NCBI GenBank assembly: GCA_025617745.1
Contig: CM046853.1
Location: 7,870,873-7,934,872, forward strand
Length of the DNA: 64,000 nt
Source: Heliocidaris erythrogramma
Lineage: Eukaryota; Echinodermata; Echinoidea; Camarodonta; Echinometridae
Reading direction: 5' to 3'
Shown: positions 1 to 11,270 of the stretch, piece by piece
Layout: each line of letters opens with the position of its first letter
How positions within the stretch are numbered: the stretch's first letter is position 1
The notes under the pieces: model-generated
What the model was told of the DNA's origin: nothing
Seen by the model: the letters and a program-made list of their open reading frames with translations, nothing else
Databases searched by the model: none
Translations under genes and position numbers: made by a program

Positions 1-1320
1 TAAAAGGGGCCAGAAAATAGCACATGTGCTAGTCGAGCCTGACCCACAACAACAACAAAAAAACAAACAAGTATTTTGGTAAAGTTCAATTAATACCCAA
101 ATTAAAAATAATAATAGTTTACAATGAAGTACAAAAAGTAGAAAGTAATGATGGTCAGTGTTATAGCTAGGAACTTTTTAGTGGTGGTTCAAATTTCACT
201 GACTGACAAGCAACAAGTTATTCTAGCGAACGGAGCCTTGCAATTAGCAGCTTCCGGTATACGCTACGTAAAACATATCTATTTGTACGTGCAAATTACG
301 AACAGTAGTACAGTATAGTGCGTAACAAAAGACAACAAAACTCGGCAAATCTTTAAGAAATAATCATTTATTGTCAAATAGAAAGCATGATTCTTGTACG
401 ATTGCAAATAAAACAAGAATAAAGATGGAAATATGAATGTAAGTACCACGTTTCTTCACAAACGGTTACGTTTAATGCTGTTTCTTATGTGAAATTAGTG
501 CCGGTCGGAAGCAGTGTTTTTCACCCGGAGTGGTGGACGGAAATCCCCCGTGCTGGTCGGGCCCGTCCACCGCCGACCACCGTAGCTATAACACTGATGA
601 TGGTAAATACATTTTTTGTACATATACAGACTATTTACATAAACTTTTTCACTTATGACTTACTCAACAAGTATGTCGTAACAGAATTCCGAAAACCTAC
701 TTCTAGACCTGGTTAATTTGATTTTAAAAGGTAATCTATTTCAAAATTCACTACCAATGAAAGAATAAAAATTGACCTTGCGTCGTTCTGAATTTTGGTA
801 GACGCAAATGTCCACTTTCCTTTTGCCTTGTGGAGTACCTATGCTGTATAGTTGTAATTTAGTTGGCAACTTAGAAGTTGCAATCTGGACATAAAAGACT
901 GTCAGTGCTGCACAAAGAATTTACCGTATGTATTAAAGTAACCTTACAAAAGCCATGTACTCTCTATTCATTAATTCCACCCACGCTGACTCCAACAGAA
1001 GGCAAACAATGGCGAGTCACCAAATAGCTGAGCTACATATAGTTGGCAACTAGGGGGTTTTAGTTGCCAACTAGGGTCCAGTTGGCAACTAGCTTAGTAG
1101 GATTTTATGAATATGGGCCCAGATGATTCAGAAAAATGATATGTGAATAGAAGATAACCGTCATCTACATGTAGGCCATAAGCAGGCCCTCATAGCATGT
1201 ACATTTATGATGTACATTCACATTGGGATGCAATTTACATGTGCTGAATTGTTATAAAATGTTGTAATTTACATGTATGTGGAAGACTACAAAAACTAGA
1301 AATATCACTAAAGATGATGA
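1..1320. other. Non-coding, no gene recognised
   Basis: AT-rich sequence with no supported exon. Near 859-871, 1040-1052, 1062-1074 and 1079-1091 the 13-mer AGTTGGCAACTAG and its near-palindromic variant AGTTGCCAACTAG recur, three of them within about 50 bp. Confidence 0.5.
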
Positions 1321-2127
1321 TTAATACCCCTGCCCCGTGACAATCAGCCTTTCTTGACTTTTGGTCGAAAACTGAGGAAGTAGTTCGATCCGCAAGATTT
1401 TTCCCTGATTTACTGCCATAGATATGCCGTTTCCATGGCAACGCAGCTTCCGACACATCACAAAAATATGTCTTGCATATCTTCCCAGTAAGACCAATGC
1501 GTGTACCAAATTTCATGACTTTCGGTCGAAAACTGAGGAAGTAGTTCGATCCCCAAGATTTTTCTGATTTACTACCATAGATATGCCGTTTCCATGGCAA
1601 CGCAGCTTCCGACACATCAAAAAAATATGTTGTACACATCTTCCCAGTAAGACCAATGTGTGTACCACTTTTCATGACTTTCGGTCAAAAACTGAGGAAG
1701 TAGTTCGATCCGCAAGGTGTTTCCTTGATTTTCTGCCATAAATATGCCGTTACCATGGCAACGCAGATTCCGACTCATCCGAAAAATATGTCTTGCACAT
1801 CTTCCCAGTAAGACCAATGTGTGTACCAAATTTCATGACTTTCGGTCAAAAACTGAGGAAGTAGTTCGATCCGCAAGGTGTTTCCTTGATTTTCTGCCAT
1901 AAATATGCCGTTACCATGCCAACGCAGATTCCGACACATCCGAAAAATATGTTTTGCACATCTTCCCACCAAGACCAATGTGTGTACCAAATTTCATGAG
2001 CTTTGGTCGAAAACTGAGAAAGTAGTTCGATCCGCAAGATTTGCAACAGACCGACCGACCGACCGACCGCCTGCCCAACCGTTGACTGATTCCTATATAC
2101 CCCCTTCAAACTTGGCGGGGGTATAAC
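1321..2127. mobile_element. Non-autonomous TIR element with about 160-bp tandem core
   Basis: The ends are inverted: TTAATACCCCTGCC at 1321 and, reversed, GTTATACCCCCGCC at 2114-2127. Between them are four to five tandem copies of a unit of about 160 bp (key positions 1429, 1588, 1749, 1910). Each has the order ATGCCGTT-CCATGGCAAC, CCGACACATC, TTCCCAGTAAGACCAATG, CAAATTTCATGACTTTCGGTC, GTAGTTCGATCCGCAAG. The core is followed by a short (GACC)n microsatellite at 2049-2069. This order (short inverted end, about 160-bp core repeats, tetranucleotide microsatellite, conserved end) resembles the pearl/mini-me type elements known from molluscs. Family assignment is inference. No coding frame beyond shadows of the repeats. 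Confidence 0.75.
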
Positions 2128-2610
2128 AATTTTCAGACAGGTGGACCTAACAAGATCTTGTAATACATGGTACATGTATATGTATATTTCTAAAACTAAA
2201 ATTGTAAAGCAAAACCTGGAACAATTACTCAATAAACACATACATGTACGATGTACATGTAGCTTGCCCAATCTCTCTAATTTGAACAACTACATGTACA
2301 TGTATGTACATGTACAGCATAGGGCCAACGCAAACATGTACCCATTTTCAATGCATTCTCACAAATTTTGCTTTATTATGCACACACCTGACAGACTATG
2401 TGATTACAATCAGAGTAATGAAATAAATTAGTGATGACTCACAATTAAACATGATATGCTGGTACAACACATGTACATGCATGTGTTCCCTCTCATGTAT
2501 TCCATCAGTTTTCAATAATTTATTGACATACATTTACATGTAAGACTAAATTGACTATGAGCACATGGTATGTAATATAGTCACATCCTGATGTTCTTTT
2601 TTAAAGCAAT
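2128..2610. other. Non-coding with TACATG/TGTACA-rich tract
   Basis: No gene seen. Around 2244-2312 the palindromic hexamers ACATGT and TGTACA are densely clustered. Such clusters recur across the window (7830-7860, 8010-8040, 57340-57365). Confidence 0.5.
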
Positions 2611-2619
2611 GAACACTGA

Positions 2620-2940
2620 TCTTTAAGGGTGGAGGTGTATAGTGGTCTATTCACTTGACTCTCAACTCTCAATCCAAGGGTTGAGGTTTCGAATCTCAGC
2701 CCGGCACTAGCGTCTTTTGGCAAGACATTAATCCACATTTGCCACTCTCCACCCAGGTGTAGTAAATGGGTAACTGGCAAGATTTATTCCTTGAAATGCA
2801 CTGTGCGCTGATTACATGTACGGCTGCCAGAGCTAAAGCCAGGGTAATAATATCCAAACCCCTTGGAAGCGCATAGGGACGTTATATCATAATGTGATAT
2901 GCGCTATACAAGAACGGTTTATGATTATTATTATTATTAA
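2620..2940 (+). mobile_element. tRNA-derived SINE with (ATT)n tail
   Basis: A degenerate A box (TAGTGGTCTATTCACTTG) and a good B box (GGTTTCGAATC) lie at the 5' end. A central segment, TTTTGGCAAGACATTAATCC, is shared with the SINE at 47640. The 3' end GCGCTATACAAGAAC is followed by a (TTA)n tail. The 3' end is also shared with the SINE at 61588, as expected when SINEs borrow the 3' end of one partner LINE. Confidence 0.8.
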
Positions 2941-2980
2941 GTGAAATTTGAAATATTATCATACTTTAATACATGTAGCT

Positions 2981-3464
2981 TTATATGATATGCAAGTGAC
3001 GTAATGTCAGGGATTATCCACATCTTCAAACTTTTGCAAACTTGCCAGACAGTTAAGGGTGTTAACATGTGTAAAACATGTAAACATACATAAAATTAGG
3101 CCTATACACTATTGCTTTCATTCATCATCAATCCATCTTCATTTCCAATAGAACTGAGACAAAATCAAAGAGAATATTGGATAGTATTGACTATTTATCC
3201 ATTTCTTTTTATATTTTTACATTTTTACATTTTTACAAATGCATTTTGGGTTTGCTACAGAGCAGGTATCAAAAAATTCTTTTTTTACGTTATATAAACC
3301 TGGCCGTTCACTTTGTAACAATTTGATTATAAGAAAAAGTAAATTCCTTAAATTTTATTTATTAGGACAAGTGTATTATTGAAGAATGCGCATGTAATCA
3401 AGCCTACATGTAGCTGACTAATATCAAAGTATTTTTTAATGAAAACTACATATTTCATGAGAAT
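2981..3464. repeat. 484-bp tandem duplication, copy 1
   Basis: The 484 bases from about 2981 recur immediately at 3465-3948. The two copies look identical over their whole length, including the T-rich tract TTTTACATTTTTACATTTTT. No protein function is evident in either copy. The breakpoint has a TTTA microhomology. Confidence 0.9.
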
Positions 3465-3948
3465 TTATATGATATGCAAGTGACGTAATGTCAGGGATTA
3501 TCCACATCTTCAAACTTTTGCAAACTTGCCAGACAGTTAAGGGTGTTAACATGTGTAAAACATGTAAACATACATAAAATTAGGCCTATACACTATTGCT
3601 TTCATTCATCATCAATCCATCTTCATTTCCAATAGAACTGAGACAAAATCAAAGAGAATATTGGATAGTATTGACTATTTATCCATTTCTTTTTATATTT
3701 TTACATTTTTACATTTTTACAAATGCATTTTGGGTTTGCTACAGAGCAGGTATCAAAAAATTCTTTTTTTACGTTATATAAACCTGGCCGTTCACTTTGT
3801 AACAATTTGATTATAAGAAAAAGTAAATTCCTTAAATTTTATTTATTAGGACAAGTGTATTATTGAAGAATGCGCATGTAATCAAGCCTACATGTAGCTG
3901 ACTAATATCAAAGTATTTTTTAATGAAAACTACATATTTCATGAGAAT
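3465..3948. repeat. 484-bp tandem duplication, copy 2
   Basis: Second copy, offset by exactly 484 bp from the first. The copy ends at GAGAATTTA and then leaves the repeat into unique sequence TTGCAG. The lack of differences means either a very recent duplication or an assembly duplication. Confidence 0.9.
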
Positions 3949-4967
3949 TTATTGCAGATTAAGATATGAACTTTGCTGCAAAATGATCTAGTCATAATCA
4001 ACATGTGGAGTTTCTTTCCCAATAAGGAACAAAACAAAAATCAATTATAGTAGTGCTTTGCAGTGTTGACCTTCAGCTGTAAAATTCACAACCAGAATTA
4101 GAATATTTCATCCCTCTATAAACAGCTCTATTCCTTCAGGCTTTGTTTACAACGTGAGGAAATGAGAAAAAAAGGCAGCTACCACCATTCAAGGTCTCCG
4201 CTATGAACGAGAACTGAACAGTGTGGAGCACTTTGGGTGTAGCAAGATGGGATGGCTGGGGCAGGGAATTGTCAGCCTGGGGGCAAGCTCTATTCCTATT
4301 TCCTGATTCTGGTGTTTTCACCTCCCCTGTTTTATTAGGACTCTTCATTCACTGTACAATCAAACAACAAAAAAAAACTTTTAATTCTTTGAAATTGAAC
4401 ACAAAATGGCTACAAAAGCTGAGTCCCAAGCAAATAATGTGTAGTAATTTTGGATGTGATATAGTGCAATTTCTATGACCCTTTAGTGTAGATTCTACTG
4501 ATAGAATATGAACTTCATTTTTTCCTTTCATGTTACACACGTACACTTTTGTATTAGCTGAAAAGATGTTTGGTACTTCCGTTCATTCTTGCAGCATACT
4601 CTGATGAGTGCAAGACGAAAAGCTTCAATATGTCTCTCTTCAACGCCATTTTCCAAATTTGTATTAATTGGATTTTACAAATTATGCATTTCAAGATCCG
4701 TCATTACACAGAAAGTGTTCATTTCTCCAGTACAAAACAAGCAGGCAGAAAATTGTCTGATTTATCGGATAATGCTTGTCTATCTCTTATTGAATAATGT
4801 GCTATTAAAGTGTACATGCATGTCATCGACCTTGAGTGAGGCTAGTACAGTTGTACACTCCACATTATTTTTATACATGTAGGACACATCTCTATGCAAA
4901 ATTTCAACACACTACATGCTCATTACATGTGTAAGAATCTTGTGCCACATAATGCTCAATCCATTTT
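3949..4967. other. Non-coding, no gene recognised
   Basis: Several short open frames on both strands, none with recognisable domains, splice-bounded exons or family similarity. Confidence 0.5.
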
Positions 4968-5496
4968 ATAGGGCCCGTTTCACAGTTAGGCGCCACTTTT
5001 TGTCAACCTAGGTATCAAAATTTCAAGTTTTAGTTGAAATGTAGAGAAGTATGATTTTTCAATCCTGGGAATGTGAATTTAACAGCAAATGTGGTGCCAG
5101 AGCTTAATTAATGCCATAACACCTGGCTCTGTAATGGCCACTTTGAAGTTTAAGGAAATTTGAATAAAAAACAACATTTAAATATCACAGATATAACTAT
5201 AGGTCCATATGTACAAATAATATTATCACATGTTCACATGATGAAGTGGTATTCAAGCAAACTTTGTTCCAAAAATTGTGCCTTTCTGTACATTTGGTGT
5301 TAAAATATAGCAATGTGAAGAAAAAATATGCATTATAACAAGGTTTTGACTCTGAAAAGTTTCTCTCATTTTACACTTCCTCATTGAGGATATGTATTAC
5401 TCCATGGAGATGATGATTGTGGTGGGGGACATCTACATCCTTAATAGTAACATTGCTAATGTTCGTCTTTTAACTTTAGAATTTTAGCCACAGGGT

Positions 5497-7625
5497 GGTG
5501 CGGATGTGACAAAACCAGATGTGAACGGACATTTCAAACATTCACCAATAATACACAGATATGAGCCCATCATTAGTTATTAAACAGTCTGCAAATTCAA
5601 TTTTCAATCACAATGGGAATTTATTACTTAAATAGATTGTATTTTTCACAGTATGTGGTAACTGGCATGGCGGATGTGACATAATGCATGTGAACGGAAC
5701 ATTATCTTCCTTGTTTTCTTCAGTTTTACGCTGCAATCACAATAATAATGTCTAGCAATACTCCCAAGATTACCAATATTTGCAGAAGACAAGTCACTGC
5801 TCACAAGGTTATGCATTCTGTAAAGTTATGAAGTTACTTGTGGTGGATGTGACAAAATCAGATGTGAACAGACACTTTCCACCTTTATCAATTAATACTT
5901 AATGATAATGCAAATAACTGAGACAGTGATATTAATCAAGCATAGCAGAGTTTAATGTATACTGAGAATTCACAGCAATAATCTGTTGGTACGCAGAGTA
6001 ACTTTTTGTCAGAATAAATGAATTCAAATACGGTGGATGTGACATTATAATAGTGAACAGACTTACCGGTTATAGGTTGATTTAATTTACTGAGAAGTAG
6101 ATTTAAACCAGTACTTATCTTTAGCAAAATCACTAAGAATACTCATATTTCTAGAATACAAGTCACTGCTCACAAGATTTTCTATTTTAAAAAGTAGCCT
6201 GCCTGAAACTCCTTGTGGCGGATGTGACAAAATCAAATGTGAACAGATATTTTACACTTTAATCAATTACTACTTGATGCAAACCTTTAGACAAGAATAT
6301 TGATCAAGCAGCAGTGTTACATACATGTATGTACTGGGAATTCACAACAAATGGCATTTCTGTTGGTAGCAGTGTTAATATCTCATAGTAAATGACATCA
6401 AACATGGTGGATGTGACATTACAATACAGTGCATCCCCCAAAAAAGTTAACAGATGGAAATAGTCTCCTCAAATAATTATTTTTGAATATTTTCAATAAA
6501 TTTTAATTCTTGTAGATAGATTAGGGTCCCTCCTGTACAATAACACCAAAAAATCTGACTAGTTATTACGCTTGAATGATTTAAAACCACTTTTGTGAAA
6601 GGGTGCAAAATTCAGACTTGACAAGAATTGGTGTTTGTTCAGACTGGTATGTTTGAAATTGACAGTCGGAAAATAGTCTCCCCAATGAAATATTTCAAAA
6701 TATTTTCAGTAAAATTTCATACATGTGGTTTGCTTAGAATTTCTTATACCAAATGACACTAAAATGTCTCTCAATATTTTTATGCATAAGTAAAGCAAAA
6801 GTCACTTCTGTGAATTGGTGCAAATTCCAATCTTGACAATATGTCTATTGTTGTTCTAGCTGGTATGAGCCAAGTTGAGAGTCATGAAATACATTGTAAC
6901 ATCAAGATTTTATATTTTTGTCATTGAAAGACTATTTGTGAAAGAACAGACTTTGTTCAATGCATTTCCTGATATATCCCATCAATACTTTATGGTTAAG
7001 TGAGCAAGTCAGATGAAATTAAAAAACTCACCAAAAGTAACATTATGAAACACTCAGCAAAATAGTAAATTGCTCACTCAAGCATAACATGTTGATGAAT
7101 GATATACAGAGAACATAGCCTGTTATTTCATAAATTGTCTTTTATTGATCCGAATATGGAAATTTTAAGCCTTTAAATGTACATAGTCTCAGCTCAGCTG
7201 ATACCAGCCAGAGCCAATATCAATACTTGTCAAGACTGGATTTTGCACCCTTTCACAAAATTGGCTTTTGCTCTCTCAGACGTAAAGTATTGTGGGATAT
7301 TTTGGTGTCATTTGATAGAAGAGACCGTAGGCTATCCACAGGTATGAAAATTTCTTAAACATATTTTGAAACAGTTATTGTGGGAGAATTTTCCAACTTA
7401 ACTTTTTTCTTGGACACACTGTAGTGAACAGACTCGCTAGTTCAGTGTTTCTTTTACTCATACATGTAATTAATTATAAACCAGTAGTAATATGTTCAGC
7501 AAAATCCTTCAGAATACTCATAATTCCCAGATCACAGGTCACTGCCCATAAGTTTTGAATTCTTCAAATTTTAGTATGAATTACTGAAATCCTTCTGGCA
7601 GGTGTTTAAAAATGACATGTGAATA
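5497..7625 (+). repeat. Left series of GGATGTGAC/GTGAACGGAC modules in about 373-bp higher-order repeat
   Basis: Modules start near 5497, 5669, 5842, 6032, 6216 and 6404 (split by an insertion and resumed at 7422), with decayed ones near 7592 and 7735. The sequence between modules also repeats. The blocks CAAGTCACTGCTCACAAG (5791, 6161) and a variant near 7538 precede alternate modules, giving a two-module period of about 373 bp (5842 to 6216; 6032 to 6404). Substitutions between copies show the array is old. Confidence 0.8.
6427..7421. mobile_element. 995-bp Tc1/mariner-like non-autonomous element, nested
   Basis: The ends are CAGTGCATCCCCCAAAAAAG at the left and, read inward, CAGTGTGTCCAAGAAAAAAG at the right. 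Each is bordered by TA (6425-6426 and 7422-7423), the hallmark Tc1/mariner target. Inverted arms extend inward (GGGTGCAAAATTCAGACTTG near 6600; CAAGACTGGATTTTGCACCC near 7232). Removing the element rejoins GTGGATGTGACATTACAATA with GTGAACAGAC, matching the intact module at 6032-6063. No transposase frame is seen. Confidence 0.85.
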
Positions 7626-9167
7626 CAAATGTCAACTTTCAACAATCGCAAAGTTAAACAATTCAAACATTTAATATTTTATCAAGAAGCAAATTAATTT
7701 ATAGCAATAGCACATATTCATGTACTATCCAATTTGTGGATGAAATGTGAATAAAAGAACACTAATTTGTTTTTCCAGATGCTTTACACAAATGTGGTAA
7801 AAGCACCATAAAGTATAACAGTACTTGTACATATATGTACATACATGTACATGTAGCAAACGCTAGAAATACCGGAATGCTTTAATAAGTGTATTGCCCA
7901 ATACGATTCTAATAGATATTTCCAATGTTAATCATACAAATGCTGCTTAGCTAGAAATTGCACTTACATGTACAACCATGTAGCTATGCATTCTGAATGT
8001 ACTGCACTGGTACAGTATACATGTACATGTAGGTACAAAAAGCTCTTACATGAAACCTTTCACTCACCCATCACTTTCCTGGATTCTACTAGTCAGAGGT
8101 AAAGGCAGAATGTTTCATTTATTTGCTCCATAATTTTCTAAGTCACACAGTGATATTAAATGTTCATTGCAGTTTGTTTAAATGTATTCCTGTTATCTGG
8201 TTTGCTTATTTTCTCTCATCGATAGTGATTAAAAGTACTTATGAATACATATTTATTTCAAAAAGACAATTCTGCTTTCCAGTGTGACGTCACTTTCTTA
8301 ACTACGACCCTAGTAACGCCTCTGTGGGTGGAAACAAGGCTCGTTTGAGCGTCTCAATTAGTTGACTTCGTCTTCGGTCCCACACGTAGAATTTGCATGC
8401 AATAAATCCATTGCATTTTATTTGTATGCACATAGAAGGACTCTCGCACAACGAACATCATCGGAAATTCACTCCTGGCAGGATAACCTCATACTGGTCG
8501 GAGTGGTTGATGACGTATTCAGGGAATTACAAAATATATAAAAAAAAGCTTTCACAAAACTTAGTAAGTGGGACTGTAGAAAGTCCCATACCCTGATGAT
8601 ATGGACTAGTGAACAGCTGCATGAGCGAGTTATTGTTTTTGGTTCCCAAAGCACATTTTCTGTCTTTGAAATCTATATTGCTCTATTATATTTATATATA
8701 AGACTGAAGCTAAATATCAGCAGGATATGTATCTATTATGAAATGATCCGAACAAATGAGCCGAACGTATTACGTCGGTTCCCAGCGTTTGTTGTCTGAA
8801 TTTTTCTTGCAGATTTCGATCGCGTTGACCCATTTTCCCCATCTTCGCACTATTTAACGCGATAAGGAAAAATACAAAATGAAAGAATATCCCTGCACCA
8901 TATTGTGGTTGTGACAACCTATGGCACAGCAAATTTTCGGCATTTTGATGAAGAAAAGAAAACCATTTTTATAGAGTCAAAGTGTGTGCAAAGTCAAATG
9001 TGTTGCTACGCATTGCCAAGCTATTGTTTTCACCCAGCGGCTGCAATGACGACGAAAGATCCCGGATGCCCGGAAAGGAGAATTCCAAAGTTTTTTTTTA
9101 ATTAGTTGGCACTTTTCAAAGTCTTGTCGTTGGGGGACCTAGTGTAGCAAATGGAGAATACACAATG

Positions 9168-10135
9168 TGTCTGTTCACATGGAAAAATGTCACATCCACC
9201 ACACATTTCAACAGCATAGTATTCAAAGCATCTTATAAGAGAGAGGTGAAATGGTAGTATGTTAAATATAATACTAAATTTATAGCTTTTTAGATGTCAT
9301 ATATGTATCAAGTTAAGTAAAATACATTGAATTTTGGCTTTATCTGATATGACGAAAAATGTATTTTACACCCTTACTGTGTGAAAATATTATTATGTAA
9401 AATAAAGGGATAGGTATAGTTAAACAAACTGATTACACTCCTATTACATTGTAAAGACCAGAAATGTTTAATTTAGATGCCATTAGGTGTAAAGAAAAAC
9501 CGAACTGTCCCAATAATTTGGTGAAATGTACGAAATGTCCGTTCACATCTGGAAGTGTCACATCCGCCACACCACTTTAAGCATTTTCACTTTTTTGTAA
9601 ATTTATAATTACGCAGCAATCTCTTTTTGTATTCTAACTGCCAGCTCAATATAGAATCTGAAATTTCCTGTGATTTAAAGTCGATCACATTTGCAAGTAC
9701 TGAGATATATATCCTGATGTGATTCTGGAAAAATAGACTGGTGGATGTGACAGGTGTGAACGGACATCATGTATTGTGACATAAAAGAAAAACTTGAGTT
9801 TGAAATGCCTAATTGTCTTCATTGGATATGTAGCTCACCATTTCTCCAAAATCTATGTAAAAAAATCTGAAGTCACCTAAACCATAAAAAAGTAATAGCA
9901 TTCCAAAATTTTGGTGGATGTGACAAAATTGTGAACGGACATTTAATTTCGTTTTTCAAATTATCGACATAGCATTAGATCGAAGTGAGGTACAGCCAAA
10001 CTTTCTACAGTTATTCGACCAAACCAAAAATGTGCTCAGACAACATTTTTATGAAACATGCCTTAAATATCTAATGTGCATGACCCTTATAAGTAGATGC
10101 TTAAATGTGAACGGACACTGTCACATCCACCAAGG
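9168..10135. repeat. Right series of modules with mixed orientation
   Basis: Reverse-oriented modules lie at 9168-9202 and 9538-9573. Forward ones lie at 9739-9767 and 9911-9943. A chimeric one at 10106-10135 has TGTGAACGGACA running forward straight into TGTCACATCCACC, which is the first half in reverse. Between them the sequence does not show the 373-bp repetition of the left side. Confidence 0.8.
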
Positions 10136-10640
10136 GAATTTTGGAGTGAAAAAAATGTATAAAAAAGGAATCAAAATGTTTTAACACTAATATGATTTAT
10201 TACAACCACTCATCAACCAAACATATATTGGTTCAGTTAGGTGAGAGCTGAGTGTGTTTAGGAGTGGCACAGTTTTCAAAAAAGGTATGTTTGCCAGGTT
10301 GACATCAGGTAGGTCCAATTTGGGCACATCTCACCCTACTGTGCACAAATGCTTGGGAGTTAGATTTTCGTTATGCTATGGGAGGTAGACCCCATAGGGG
10401 CCTAAAATATGCATATCAAATCATTTCATTAATCCGCTCATATTCTGTGTAGGAGACCCAAACCTAAAAAAAATGAAAAGTGGCGCCTAACCGTGAAACG
10501 GGCCATAGTCAATTGCTATTTACAATGTTCTGTTCCTGTATCTTGTATTGCTGCTGTCTGGTCACATTCATGACCCAAAGTCTATTTTTATAGTGTGGTT
10601 GTAGAATTGTTTGACGAAAAAATACAGTACTATGTAGTCT

Positions 10641-10785
10641 GGGCCCTGTTTCATAAAACTTGTTATCAATAACAAGTTACAATAATTGTTATAAGCTACT
10701 GAAATCCTTGAATCTGATTGGAGAGCGAATTTGTCATAGAAATGAAGCAATTGTTATTGATAACAAATTTTATGAAACAGGGCCC
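10641..10785. mobile_element. 145-bp MITE with GGGCCCTG termini
   Basis: Ends GGGCCCTGTTTCATAAAACT and, inverted, GGGCCCTGTTTCATAAAATT. The TIRs continue about 35 bp (TTGTTATCAATAACAA). The outer bases GGGCCC-GTTTCA resemble the ends of the 5.5-kb element just upstream, so both may belong to one broad family. No clear target duplication. Confidence 0.8.
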
Positions 10786-10795
10786 TGATCTGTAT

Positions 10796-11270
10796 GAAGG
10801 GGGGGGGGGGGGGGTAATACACATGAAAATATGTCCTTATTCTTATCTTATCTTTACAAGTCTTGTTCATTCTATTACACTGAGTAGCTGTAGGGCAAAT
10901 TTCATGTTGAATAACTGGAATTTGTGCATGTAACAAATAACAAATACTGCATTCAAAACAAGAGTACAAATCTATGTGATTGATCTAGTAGTAGAGATGT
11001 TATTCACAATTGGTTGAATCAAATTCCTTCCCACTCCTTCTTTGAACACAATCTTTTTTTTTTCCAATGAAACCAATAATGACTTCTTTTTACAAAATAC
11101 TTTGTGTTACACTTAGATGATAAGTTAAGGTACAGGAATTCACACTGAAAAGGGTACTCAGCTACCAATAGGTTAAGGTACATGAATTCACACTGAAAAG
11201 TGTACTCAGCTACCAATACTAATATAATAAATAGCCAGCATTTAGTACACTTTCCATGTAGATTAGTGTA
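10796..11270. other. Poly-G tract and short direct repeats
   Basis: A run of about 15 G begins near 10800. At 11127-11214 a block of about 54 bp (GGTACAGGAATTCACACTGA, then AAAGGGTACTCAGCTACCAAT) is repeated with minor changes. No gene seen. Confidence 0.6.

Larger units (their letters stand above)
4972..10504. mobile_element. 5.5-kb TIR element with arrayed paired modules, unclassified
   Basis: The terminal inverted repeats match at 28 of 29 positions: GGCCCGTTTCACAGTTAGGC at the left, and GGCCCGTTTCACGGTTAGGC read inward from the right. The flanks carry ATAG at 4968-4971 and 10505-10508, a possible 4-bp target duplication. No frame longer than about 100 codons is present, so the element is non-autonomous. 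Inside, a paired module GGTGGATGTGACA-x(5-12)-TGTGAACGGACA recurs about a dozen times. In the left half copies occur every 172-189 bp, all in one orientation. In the right half orientation is mixed. A TA-flanked element (6427-7421) is nested inside. The 4-bp duplication is short enough to be chance. The superfamily is unknown. Confidence 0.75.

Noticed and set aside
8280-8600. TGACGTCA and other promoter-like motifs in the middle of the 5.5-kb element as a host promoter
   Set aside because: A single CRE-like octamer without a supported exon; it may be part of the element.
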